DNA of 30,650 nt. Origin: an uncultured Lachnospiraceae bacterium (GTDB lineage: Bacteria > Bacillota > Clostridia > Lachnospirales > Lachnospiraceae). The notes beneath the pieces are model-generated. The model was given only the letters and a program-made list of their open reading frames with translations, made no database searches and had not been told where the DNA came from. This document shows positions 1-7,017 of the stretch, one piece after another. The position numbers and the translations under genes are program-made. Numbering within the stretch: position 1 is the first letter of the stretch; the number at the start of each line of letters is the position of its first letter. The stretch is from contig CAJUJL010000032.1 in NCBI GenBank assembly GCA_910586725.1, positions 1 through 30,650 of the forward strand. The letters are read 5' to 3'.

Positions 1-44
1 CGCGCGACAGGCAGGGCGCGCCCGCCCCTAGTATTACAGGTGGG

Positions 45-117
45 TGTCGCAAGTACCAAAAACCATTGATTTTAAAGCGTTTAGAAACTGCGACATGATT
101 TTGTCGCAATGTCGCAA
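45..117. repeat. TGTCGCAA repeats with one inverted copy
   Basis: The octamer TGTCGCAA occurs at 45-52, 102-109 and 110-117. An inverted heptamer TGCGACA at 89-95 faces TGTCGCA at 102-108 across six bases. The set lies 50 to 130 bases upstream of the integrase start. Such spaced direct and inverted copies are typical of binding sites for an element-encoded repressor, an excisionase, or the integrase arm-binding domain. Which of these applies cannot be told from sequence. Confidence 0.5.
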
Positions 118-178
118 TAGGAACTTGAAAACGATTTTGATGAAATGCCTTTTATAAAGAAAGGGGGTGTTGCTTTAT

Positions 179-1528
179 ATGATTTCCATAATGCAGAAAG
201 AAGCATTAACCATTTTGAAAAAAATAAATGAATATTCAGACGACGAAGCATTGACAGAATTTTTGAATCTTGTTAGTGTAAAAGGGATAGAGAATGCGCT
301 GAATGAAATAACAAATATGGACAAAAAATACTATTTAAAGCAACACCCATATGACATATATTATTCCAAGCATGACAAGCGTTACAGGACGTATCTGCCC
401 TTGTCAGACGGCAGGAGAAAAGCTGTCACCAGCGTATCGAAAGAGAACCTTGAAAATAAAATAATCGCTTTTTATAAAAATCCGGAGGAAAAATCCAAAA
501 TTGACACATTTGAAAAGCTGTATCCTTTATTTCTGGAATACAAAGGGAAAGAAACGTCATTAGCAAATGCAAACAAGCTGGACTGGGTTTGGAGAACCTA
601 CTATAAAGACGATTCCATTGTCAAATGTAAGTTTGAAGAAATAACGGTTGCAACGCTCAAAATTTGGTTTTTGGATAAAATTTCGGCTCATAAGCTGACA
701 AAACGGAAATTTAAGGAGATGAAAAGTTTATCAAACATGCTTTATGATTTCGCTATTGAATCAGACCTTTTACAGCGGAACATATCCAGAATTATACGGA
801 ATATCTCATATAAGAAATTTGAATTTGAAGCGGAAAAAGAAGCGGCACAGCAGGTTTATATCAATGATGAGGAAGAACAAATCATTTGTGCCGCTCTAAA
901 ACAATATGATAAAACGGGAAACACTGCATATTTGGGGGTATGTTTAAATTTCACCTTAGCTTTACGCGTGGGGGAACTGGTTGCATTAAAAACAAGTGAC
1001 TTTTCAGAATCCACGGTACATATACAACGTCAGGAGATTAAACATTATGAAAAACCGGAAAACGGCAAAATAAAACGAAACGGTTACGAAGTCGTACCAT
1101 ATGGGAAAAGCCCAAACGCCGACAGGCAGTTATTTTTATCCAGCGGCGCAAAGCAGTTTCTTGCCATGATTTTAAATGCCAATGAACAAAGAGGTTTTCA
1201 TTCAGAATATTTAATGCTGGATAAAAATGGGGAACGTATGAAAAACGACGCTATTAACAATGTATTGCGGCGTTTAAACAAAATGATTCACACACCCCAA
1301 AAGGGAACGCATTCTATCCGCAAAACCTGTATATCCAATATGGGGGAATCAAAAGCATTATCCAATGAAGAAATCAGGAAATTCGCAGGACATAAAGATT
1401 TTTCCACAACTGAAAAATATTATATGCACGCTACCGCTTCATTCGACAATCGTGCTGACGCTTATGAAAAAGCGATAAACAGTAAAATAACGAACGTGTT
1501 CAAGCGTGTTCAAAACGTTGAAACATAA
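179..1528 (+). CDS. int: Tyrosine-type site-specific integrase
   Basis: This is a tyrosine recombinase that would integrate and excise the mobile element through the neighbouring tRNA-Leu gene. I chose the ATG at 179 because AAGGGGG at 161-167 gives normal spacing. A GTG at 167 in the same frame would add four residues but overlaps that site. Counting from the ATG, the protein has 449 residues. The first 80 form a small arm-binding-like part containing a YYSKHDKRYRTYLPL stretch, followed by a helical core-binding domain and the catalytic domain. Visible catalytic residues are R263 (ALRVGEL), H378 and R381 (HSIRKT), H405 (GHKDFSTTEKYY) and the likely nucleophile Y414, nine residues after that histidine. 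The length fits integrases of conjugative elements and phages. Its codon use is more AT-rich than that of the genes to the right. No excisionase gene is visible. Confidence 0.9.
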   Translation: MISIMQKEALTILKKINEYSDDEALTEFLNLVSVKGIENALNEITNMDKKYYLKQHPYDIYYSKHDKRYRTYLPLSDGRRKAVTSVSKENLENKIIAFYKNPEEKSKIDTFEKLYPLFLEYKGKETSLANANKLDWVWRTYYKDDSIVKCKFEEITVATLKIWFLDKISAHKLTKRKFKEMKSLSNMLYDFAIESDLLQRNISRIIRNISYKKFEFEAEKEAAQQVYINDEEEQIICAALKQYDKTGNTAYLGVCLNFTLALRVGELVALKTSDFSESTVHIQRQEIKHYEKPENGKIKRNGYEVVPYGKSPNADRQLFLSSGAKQFLAMILNANEQRGFHSEYLMLDKNGERMKNDAINNVLRRLNKMIHTPQKGTHSIRKTCISNMGESKALSNEEIRKFAGHKDFSTTEKYYMHATASFDNRADAYEKAINSKITNVFKRVQNVET

Positions 1529-1533
1529 AAATA

Positions 1534-1562
1534 AGGAAACCCCAATAAAATCAAGGTTTCCT
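1534..1562 (-). terminator. Hairpin between integrase and tRNA-Leu
   Basis: AGGAAACC at 1534-1541 pairs perfectly with GGTTTCCT at 1555-1562 around a 13-base loop. On the minus strand the stem is followed by TTATTTTAT, so it most likely ends the tRNA transcript. On the plus strand, after the integrase, no T-run follows. If the element boundary is the tRNA 3' end, this terminator is supplied by the element. Confidence 0.55.
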
Positions 1563-1574
1563 AAACTTACTCAA

Positions 1575-1659
1575 TGCGGAAGATGGGACTTGAACCCACA
1601 CGAGCGCATTGCTCACAAGATCCTTAGTCTTGCTCGTCTGCCAGTTCCGACACTTCCGC
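1575..1659 (-). tRNA. tRNA-Leu (anticodon AAG)
   Basis: The minus strand folds as an 85-base class II tRNA. The acceptor arms are GCGGAAG and CTTCCGC with discriminator A. The D-arm carries AACTGGCAGACG. The anticodon stem CAAGA/TCTTG encloses loop CTAAGGA, giving anticodon AAG, which reads CUU. The long variable arm is GAGC-AATGC-GCTC, and the T-arm contains GTTCAAGTCC. No CCA is encoded. The long variable arm and loop sequence are diagnostic of leucine tRNA. A strong promoter lies just upstream at 1691-1719. The 3' end faces the integrase and is the likely integration target. Confidence 0.95.
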
Positions 1660-1690
1660 AAATCATTTATTTGCTCTCAACAGCTTTTAT

Positions 1691-1719
1691 AGAATACCAA
1701 ATCTTTCTGCAAATGTCAA
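1691..1719 (-). promoter_or_regulatory. Promoter of tRNA-Leu
   Basis: On the minus strand, -35 TTGACA (1714-1719) and -10 TATTCT (1691-1696) are separated by exactly 17 bases. Predicted transcription starts about 25 bases before the mature tRNA 5' end. Confidence 0.85.
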
Positions 1720-1756
1720 TACCAAATTTCCATTTTTTTATAGCTATTTTTTAATA

Positions 1757-2233
1757 TTACATAAGCTCCTCATCTTCCAGCAGATTTTCTCCGTCTGCCG
1801 CCGCCGTAGCCAGCAAATCACACCGCTCATTCTGCGTGTGGCCGTCATGTCCTTTGACCCAGCGAAATTGTATCGTATGCGGCTGCTTTAACAGCAAAAG
1901 CTTTTTCCAGAGATCAATGTTTTTTACCGGCTTATTGTCGGATTTTTTCCATCCCTTTCTCTGCCAGCTTTCAATCCACTTTTGGTTAAACGCATCCACC
2001 ACGTATTTGGAATCAGAGTAAAGCGTAATTTCACAGGAGCGGTTCAAGCACTCCAGCGCCCGGATGACTGCCATCAGCTCCATCCGGTTGTTCGTCGTTT
2101 TTTTATATCCGGCTGAAATTTCTTTTGTATGCAAATTTCCACCCGAATCCACATATTCCAAAACCGCTCCGTATCCTCCCGGCCCATTGGGGTTTCCCCT
2201 TGCCGCGCCGTCCGTATAAATCGTTACTTTCAT
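1757..2233 (-). CDS. rnhA: Ribonuclease HI
   Basis: RNase HI cleaves the RNA strand of RNA:DNA hybrids in the cytoplasm, removing R-loops and primers. The 158-residue protein starts MKVTIYTDGAARGNP, as the family does. Carboxylate ligands are D8 (YTDGA), E52 (RMELMA), D74 (YSDSKYVV) and D139 (QNERCDLLA), with the nearby KGHDGH loop supplying the histidine. A TTG at 2248 opens the frame, but GCGGAGG followed by six bases to ATG 2233 fixes the start there. The gene begins 29 bases after the stop of the MBL-fold gene and is probably the last cistron of the purine operon. The tail ENLLEDEELM is acidic. No clear terminator follows before the tRNA promoter. Confidence 0.95.
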   Translation of the reverse strand: MKVTIYTDGAARGNPNGPGGYGAVLEYVDSGGNLHTKEISAGYKKTTNNRMELMAVIRALECLNRSCEITLYSDSKYVVDAFNQKWIESWQRKGWKKSDNKPVKNIDLWKKLLLLKQPHTIQFRWVKGHDGHTQNERCDLLATAAADGENLLEDEELM

Positions 2234-2262
2234 ATCCATCCTCCGCAATGATCCCTTTCTTT

Positions 2263-3024
2263 TTATACCGGATCATCCAAAATTTCATATGCCTCGTTTT
2301 CTCCCGAAATATCGACAAGCCTTCTCGCAAACGCCCCATTTGAGATCTTGGATTTGAATATTTGAATATAGCTGTAATCCTGCCACATATGCATGGGAAA
2401 AATCGCTTTTGCATCTACATGTTCCATAAAATAAGAAAGCCCTTCTACAGCGTATTTTTTCTGTCTTGAATCAAGCGGCACAAACGCCACGTCTATGGCA
2501 TAATCGGCCAGTTTATTGATTTCATGTTTATAAGCCCTTGTTTCTTTGCCGTTTACCAGCTCTCCGGCGCCGTCCCATTTCCAGAGATTCAAATCTCCGG
2601 CATGATAAATATATTTATCCTCCGCATGGATCAAAAATGCAACGCCTGCATCGGTTGATCGCAGCGTTCTGATCTCCATATCGTCTATTTCATAATGTTT
2701 CAAAGGCTGCACAAACGTTATCTTTTCCTTTACGGAGGGATCAATTCCGTTCCGCTCAAGATAACGGCCCGAAAGCTTAATATCCTTGGATAAAATATAA
2801 TGAATCTTTGCATATTTTTCCGCCCATTTTAAAATTTCAACGTCAAAATGATCCTGATGAAAATGGCTGGCAAACACATACAGCGGCTTTTCTTTGTCAA
2901 ACTCCGGCAAAACTCCCGTAAATTCAAACCCCTTGACCTTCCCGTTTTTAAAATAATCAAAAACAAACACGCGCTCCTTCATTTCCACTACAAAGCAGCT
3001 GTGGTGCACAAACGTAACTATCAT
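2263..3024 (-). CDS. Metallo-beta-lactamase-fold hydrolase (UlaG-like)
   Basis: This 253-residue protein has the metallo-beta-lactamase fold of the UlaG-like branch. H54, H56, D58 and H59 lie in SHFHQDHFD. Further likely metal ligands are the Asp of YHAGDLNLW and a late His in FPMHMWQDY. No signal peptide or membrane segment is seen, so it should act in the cytosol. Its ATG overlaps the stop of the upstream deaminase gene by four bases (ATGA at 3021-3024), a sign of translational coupling. The substrate is not shown by sequence. Operon context suggests a phosphorylated or cyclic product of nucleoside breakdown, but that is inference. Family members also include RNA and cyclic-nucleotide hydrolases. 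Confidence 0.8.
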   Translation of the reverse strand: MIVTFVHHSCFVVEMKERVFVFDYFKNGKVKGFEFTGVLPEFDKEKPLYVFASHFHQDHFDVEILKWAEKYAKIHYILSKDIKLSGRYLERNGIDPSVKEKITFVQPLKHYEIDDMEIRTLRSTDAGVAFLIHAEDKYIYHAGDLNLWKWDGAGELVNGKETRAYKHEINKLADYAIDVAFVPLDSRQKKYAVEGLSYFMEHVDAKAIFPMHMWQDYSYIQIFKSKISNGAFARRLVDISGENEAYEILDDPV

Positions 3025-4307
3025 TCCCGCATCCTCCCGATAATTGCATTGGCCAGACGATAGACTTCTTTTGGATCTGTGCCAATATAAAATTTCTGTC
3101 TTTCATACAAAATCTTACCATCTACCATGGTAAGCAGCACATTCTGCTTACTGCCGGAATAGACGATATTTTTGACAAAATGATTCTCCGGCTGCATATT
3201 TGGCTGCTGTAAATCTATTAAAATCAAATCGGCAAGCTTTCCTTCCGCCAAGGAGTCGCAATCCATAAGCCCCATCGCCCTGGCTCCTCCCGCAGTGGCC
3301 ATATAAAGCGTTTCCTCTGCCGACACGCAGGACGCATCCTGCTCCCGCACTTTTGCAAGCCCGCTGACAAGAAACATCTCCCGGAACATATCCAGGCAAT
3401 TGTTGCTGGCCGGCCCGTCCGTCCCGATCGCAACAGAAATCCCTTCGTCAAGAAACCGCTTTACCGGCGCTATACCGCTGGCAAGCTTCAAATTCGAAGC
3501 CGGATTTGTAACTGCGGTAAGCCCTCTCTTTCGAAAGATTTCCATATCCTCATCATCCAGATAAACGCAATGATAGCCGCCGCCTCCATAATGATACATC
3601 CCAAGCTCTTCCGTAAGCTGCGTTGGCGTCTTTCCGTATCGCTTTTTACAGCTCTCCACTTCCTGCCTGGTTTCCGAATTATGAAGCCAGACAGGAGACT
3701 TTGTTTTCTGCGCCAATGCGGCAAGCGCTGCCATCAACGGCAAAGACGTCGTATATTCCGCGTGAAATCCCATCAGAAAGCTTGTCCGCTCACTCATGCC
3801 GTTAATTGTTTCATACAATTCTTCCACTTCTTTTACCGACTGGCAAAAATCATTCAGCCCGCTTGTAAATACCGTGCGAAACCCGCAGTCTACGGAAGCT
3901 TTGGCCCCTGGCAGCGGCGCAAAATACATATCAAAATTCGACGTTATTCCACTGGTCAGATATTCCATAATCCCAAGTTTGAAAAGATGATAAATATCTT
4001 CATGCGTAAGCATGGCTTCCTTCGGAAAAACCTTTTGGCGCAGCCATTCCTGCAAAGGAAGGTCATCTGCATAGGAGCGAAGAAATGTCATCGCCGTATG
4101 GGTATGCGCATTTTTAAATCCGGGCATCAACACGTTTCCTTCGGCATCAATTTCCCTGTCCCAAAAATAAGCTCCCTGCTCCCTGTCTTTGCCGCTTCCG
4201 ATATATGCGATTTTATTTCCCTGCACCCAGAGTTCTCCTTCGGTCAAAGAAAAACTGCGGTCTTCTGAAAGAAGCAGTATTTTGGCATTGTAAAACCGGA
4301 TATTCAA
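3021..4307 (-). CDS. mtaD: Amidohydrolase, MTA/SAH deaminase-like
   Basis: A 428-residue zinc amidohydrolase of the TRZ/ATZ group, closest by eye to 5'-methylthioadenosine/S-adenosylhomocysteine deaminases. It would hydrolyse the 6-amino group of MTA, SAH or adenosine to give the hypoxanthine form and ammonia. The metal site starts with H68 and H70 in GFKNAHTHTAMT. It continues with HAEYTTS, the YHCVYLDDEDM segment where the family has a conserved HCVH-like stretch, and the Asp of GTDGPASNNCLD. The LPLQEWL segment fits the MTA/SAH deaminase group. The start overlaps the stop of the phosphorylase gene by four bases, so the two are translationally coupled. Guanine or atrazine-type substrates are less likely given this partner. 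The function is family-based and the exact substrate is uncertain. Confidence 0.82.
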   Translation of the reverse strand: MNIRFYNAKILLLSEDRSFSLTEGELWVQGNKIAYIGSGKDREQGAYFWDREIDAEGNVLMPGFKNAHTHTAMTFLRSYADDLPLQEWLRQKVFPKEAMLTHEDIYHLFKLGIMEYLTSGITSNFDMYFAPLPGAKASVDCGFRTVFTSGLNDFCQSVKEVEELYETINGMSERTSFLMGFHAEYTTSLPLMAALAALAQKTKSPVWLHNSETRQEVESCKKRYGKTPTQLTEELGMYHYGGGGYHCVYLDDEDMEIFRKRGLTAVTNPASNLKLASGIAPVKRFLDEGISVAIGTDGPASNNCLDMFREMFLVSGLAKVREQDASCVSAEETLYMATAGGARAMGLMDCDSLAEGKLADLILIDLQQPNMQPENHFVKNIVYSGSKQNVLLTMVDGKILYERQKFYIGTDPKEVYRLANAIIGRMRE

Positions 4308-5161
4308 ACATCCACCCCCGTTTTCTTCTCCAAATACTCCCCGATTCGGACTATTGATTCATATACCAGTTTTTGAAACAACGGCGCCGTTTTATCCGCC
4401 GTTTCCTGAATCTCCTCGTGCGTCAGTGGATTTGGCGAAATCCCGGAGGCCATATTGGAAATGCAGGAAACGCCCACGATTCTCATTCCCATATGATTGG
4501 CCGCAATCGCTTCACAGGCGGTGCTCATCCCCACGGCATCCGCGCCCAAAATCCGGCACATCGAAACTTCTTCGGGCGATTCATACTGTGGCCCGCTCAT
4601 CTGCAGATACACGCCTTCTTTCAAATCAATTCCATGGTCTAACGCTGTCTTTTTTACAATTTTTTGCAAATCTTCGTCATAAATGTGGCTCATATCCGGA
4701 AATCTTGCGCCAAGCTCATTTATATTTGCTCCGATCAAAGGAGACGGCACAAAGGAGGCGATCTGCCCGGTAATCAGCATAAAATCCCCGGCTCGCATTC
4801 CCTGTTTGATGCCGCCGGACGCGTTCGTCAGAAATAAAACTTCCGCTCCCATCAGCTTCATCAGACGTATCGGAAGAACGACGTCCGACATGGAATATCC
4901 TTCGTAATAATGCACCCTTCCCTGCATACACACGACCGGAACGTCTCCGATACGGCCAAAGACATAGCGTCCCGCATGGCCTTCCACGGTAGATACCGGA
5001 AAACCTTCCACTTCGTGATAGTCCAATATGGCCTCCGTCTCAATTTGAGAAGCAAAATCCCCAAGGCCGGAGCCTAAGACCAGGGCGGCTTTGGGTGTGA
5101 AATTCACTTTATTTTTTATGCTTTTTAAGCAGTTTTGTAATTTGAAACAGATTTCATTCAT
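4304..5161 (-). CDS. punA: Purine nucleoside phosphorylase (trimeric, 6-oxopurine type)
   Basis: A 285-residue phosphorylase that splits purine nucleosides with phosphate into free base and sugar-1-phosphate in the cytosol. Family-2 (trimeric) signatures are LVLGSGLGDFA (phosphate loop), EGHAGRY, GRVHYYEGY, TNASGGI, MSGPQYESPEE and GMSTACEAIAANHMG. The asparagine in CISNMASGI matches the residue that contacts O6/N7 in inosine/guanosine enzymes. Methylthioadenosine phosphorylases have aspartate there, so the expected substrates are inosine, guanosine or their 5'-thio analogues. It is the first gene of the operon, with GGAGG at 5168-5172 and a clear promoter at 5195-5223. The adjacent deaminase would supply hypoxanthine nucleosides for it. 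Confidence 0.92.
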   Translation of the reverse strand: MNEICFKLQNCLKSIKNKVNFTPKAALVLGSGLGDFASQIETEAILDYHEVEGFPVSTVEGHAGRYVFGRIGDVPVVCMQGRVHYYEGYSMSDVVLPIRLMKLMGAEVLFLTNASGGIKQGMRAGDFMLITGQIASFVPSPLIGANINELGARFPDMSHIYDEDLQKIVKKTALDHGIDLKEGVYLQMSGPQYESPEEVSMCRILGADAVGMSTACEAIAANHMGMRIVGVSCISNMASGISPNPLTHEEIQETADKTAPLFQKLVYESIVRIGEYLEKKTGVDV

Positions 5162-5194
5162 CGCTTGCCTCCTGCATGAATTTAGCTATTTTTT

Positions 5195-5223
5195 ATTATA
5201 TATGTTATCTTTTGGGGCTGCAA
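5195..5223 (-). promoter_or_regulatory. Promoter of the punA-mtaD-MBL-rnhA operon
   Basis: On the minus strand, -35 TTGCAG (5218-5223) and -10 TATAAT (5195-5200) are separated by 17 bases. The predicted start is about 25 bases before the punA start. No other promoter is obvious inside the operon. The bases from about 5224 to 5367 hold no recognisable gene. Confidence 0.8.
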
Positions 5224-5367
5224 GCATTAATTGTGGAGGGGGAAGTGAAATACTGGCTGATTGTGCGTTGGATGTGTTTCGTTTCCTTGGGAAGGGATTG
5301 AAATTGTGGGTTTTTTGCTTAGGTTTAAGGCGCTTATATCTGTTGTAAGTATGGGCAGTTAGAGCAT

Positions 5368-5406
5368 GAGAAAAAAGCCTCTGCACACCCCAGGCGTGGA
5401 AGAGAC
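5368..5406 (-). terminator. Terminator of spoIVA, probably bidirectional
   Basis: CTCT/AGAG and CACGCC/GGTGTG pair around a short loop with a small internal bulge. On the minus strand the stem runs into GCTTTTTTCTC, a proper U-tract for spoIVA. On the plus strand the far side is also T-rich (CTTTTCTTTCTTTTTTC). Confidence 0.75.
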
Positions 5407-5438
5407 TTTTCTTTCTTTTTTCTTTTGCTTTCGGTGCG

Positions 5439-6926
5439 TCAGATAATAATACACACCAATCCCCCATTGCTGTCATTTACAATCTTCTGCATGGTATCCT
5501 GCAATTTCATCTGGCATTCATCGTCCATCATGGAAATTTTGCTGCGAATGCCGTCTTCCATTAATTCGCCAACGGACTTTCCGAAAATATTGGTATCCCA
5601 TATGCCGCTTTCCGTGTTTTGCCCTTCTTTGATATAGTCAATCAAATCTTTTGCCTGCTCTTCACTGCCTACGATCGGCGCAATTTCCGTCTCGATGTTG
5701 GCGCGGATCAGATGCACCGAAGGAGAGGTGGCTTTTAGTTTGACGCCGTATTTATTGCCGTGGCGGATCAGCTCCGGCTCATCCAGCGAAATGTCGTTTA
5801 ATTGCGGATGAATGACGCCGTATCCCTTCATCTGCACTGCGTTGACGGCATCCGCCACTTTATCGTAAGCGCTTTTCTGTGCGGAAAGATCTTTAATCAG
5901 AGAGATCAGCTGGTATTCGCCCTGAATTGGCACACCGGTCAACTCGCTGATGTTTTCATAATAATATTTATCTTCCATTTCGATTTTTATTCTTAAGAGG
6001 CCCTGCGCTAAGTCCGCTTTGTCTAAATGAATATCTGCAATATATTCCGAATTTTCCTGTTTTCTGATTTCTTTCATATCTTTCGCTTTTGTGACGGAAT
6101 TTAGAATTGCCCTTGCATTTTCAATTACGTTTTCTTTCATCCGGTTGGCTGCCGGAAGCATCTCCGCCCATTTGGGAATATAAAATTCCATTTTTACAAT
6201 TGGAAATTCATACAAGATGCTTTCCAAAATCCGGTTTATATCGTCTTTGCGCAATTGTTCGCAGCTCACAGGGATTACCGGCATCTGGTATTTTTCCGTC
6301 ATCTGCTCTGCTAACTTCACCGTCTCGTCGCTGTACGGCCGCTCGGAATTTAATACGATGACAAAAGGTTTGCCCAGCGTTTTTAATTCTCCAACGGTTT
6401 TTTCTTCTGCGGAAATATAATTATCTCTTTTCAATTCTCCAAAAGATCCGTCGGTAGTGACGACTATTCCAATCGTAGAATGATCTTTAATTACTTTCTG
6501 CGTTCCAATCGAAGCCGCGTCCACAAATGGAATTTCATAATCAAACCACGGCGTTTTTACCATACGTTTATTGTTTCCTTCCATATGTCCTGCCGCGCCG
6601 TCCACCATGTATCCTACGCAGTCAATCAGGCGGACTTTCACTTCAGCATCTTTGTCCAGATGAATTACTGCGGCGTCTTTCGGAATAAATTTAGGTTCTG
6701 TCGTCATTATGGTTTTTCCCTGTGCAGACTGCGGAAGCTCATCTACTGTTCTTTGTCTGCTGTTCTCATCCTCTATATTCGGAAGCACCATAAGATCCAT
6801 AAAACGTTTGATAAAAGTTGATTTGCCTGTGCGGACCGGGCCCACGATGCCAATATAAATTTCACCGCCGGTTCGCTGCTGTATGTCTCTATAAAGATTA
6901 AATTCTTTATCAGATGCCATTTCCAT
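5439..6926 (-). CDS. spoIVA: Stage IV sporulation protein A, spore coat morphogenetic ATPase
   Basis: SpoIVA is made in the mother cell, polymerises on the forespore surface using ATP and forms the basement layer on which the spore coat assembles. The 495-residue product has the expected family length (about 490). From MEMASDKEFNLYRDI, the Walker A loop GPVRTGKST lies at 29-37. It is followed by DELPQSAQG, the LIDCVGYMV segment and the KPFVIVLNSERP segment. The C-terminal region ends NGGLVCIII, the part that localises SpoIVA in Bacillus. The frame extends upstream to 6992, but AGGAAAGGGG at 6936-6945 sets the start at 6926, nine bases away, and a sigma-E promoter lies within the extra stretch. 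It is a single-gene unit between its own promoter and terminator, and marks the organism as a spore former. Confidence 0.96.
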   Translation of the reverse strand: MEMASDKEFNLYRDIQQRTGGEIYIGIVGPVRTGKSTFIKRFMDLMVLPNIEDENSRQRTVDELPQSAQGKTIMTTEPKFIPKDAAVIHLDKDAEVKVRLIDCVGYMVDGAAGHMEGNNKRMVKTPWFDYEIPFVDAASIGTQKVIKDHSTIGIVVTTDGSFGELKRDNYISAEEKTVGELKTLGKPFVIVLNSERPYSDETVKLAEQMTEKYQMPVIPVSCEQLRKDDINRILESILYEFPIVKMEFYIPKWAEMLPAANRMKENVIENARAILNSVTKAKDMKEIRKQENSEYIADIHLDKADLAQGLLRIKIEMEDKYYYENISELTGVPIQGEYQLISLIKDLSAQKSAYDKVADAVNAVQMKGYGVIHPQLNDISLDEPELIRHGNKYGVKLKATSPSVHLIRANIETEIAPIVGSEEQAKDLIDYIKEGQNTESGIWDTNIFGKSVGELMEDGIRSKISMMDDECQMKLQDTMQKIVNDSNGGLVCIII

Positions 6927-6946
6927 AAAAAAATACCCCTTTCCTG

Positions 6947-6977
6947 CAATGTACTTAGTAAAATACTTTATACATTG
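6947..6977. promoter_or_regulatory. Dyad-symmetric site over the spoIVA transcription start
   Basis: CAATGTA (6947-6953) and TACATTG (6971-6977) are perfect inverted arms. An inner pair AGTA (6957-6960) and TACT (6964-6967) shares the same centre at 6962. The dyad overlaps the -10 box and the predicted start point. It is not followed by a T-run, so an operator is more likely than a terminator. Confidence 0.45.
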
Positions 6978-7002
6978 TATGAAAGGGGTCATGGATTATG
7001 AC
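6974..7002 (-). promoter_or_regulatory. Sigma-E-type promoter of spoIVA
   Basis: On the minus strand, GTCATAAT (6995-7002) and CATACAAT (6974-6981) are 13 bases apart. This matches the mother-cell sigma-E pattern: ATA-containing -35, CATACA-T -10. The predicted transcript starts about 40 bases before the spoIVA ATG. In Bacillus spoIVA is a sigma-E gene, which supports the call. Confidence 0.75.
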
Positions 7003-7017
7003 TATAATTTCGGAATC

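Larger units (their letters stand above)
1..1575 (+). mobile_element. Right end of a tRNA-Leu-associated integrative element (left part outside window)
   Basis: A tyrosine integrase gene lies 46 bases from the 3' end of a tRNA-Leu gene and converges on it. This is the usual layout when an integrative element or prophage has recombined into the 3' end of a tRNA gene. The bases before the integrase contain short repeats (see 45-117) and a GC-rich stretch around 1-30 that differs from the AT-rich integrase gene. Seen: gene order and orientation. Inferred: that the boundary lies in the tRNA 3' end. The second attachment site and the cargo would lie left of the window and cannot be checked here. 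Confidence 0.6.

Noticed and set aside
14..23. GGGCGCGCCC palindrome in the GC-rich first 30 bases
   Set aside because: It is at the window edge with no context. It may be part of the element or a restriction-type site, so no function can be supported.
1506..1754. Plus-strand frame of 82 codons after the integrase
   Set aside because: It runs through the tRNA-Leu gene and its promoter on the opposite strand and has no ribosome site.
3570..4268. Plus-strand frame of 232 codons opposite the deaminase gene
   Set aside because: Composition is Arg/Cys/His-rich with no motif, and the minus strand is clearly coding.
4304..5161. Methylthioadenosine phosphorylase instead of purine nucleoside phosphorylase
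   Set aside because: The base-binding position is Asn (SNMASG), whereas adenine-specific MTA phosphorylases have Asp there.
5224..5367. Small genes between punA and spoIVA
   Set aside because: Short frames on both strands lack ribosome sites and recognisable composition. The stretch holds only the promoter and terminator already listed.
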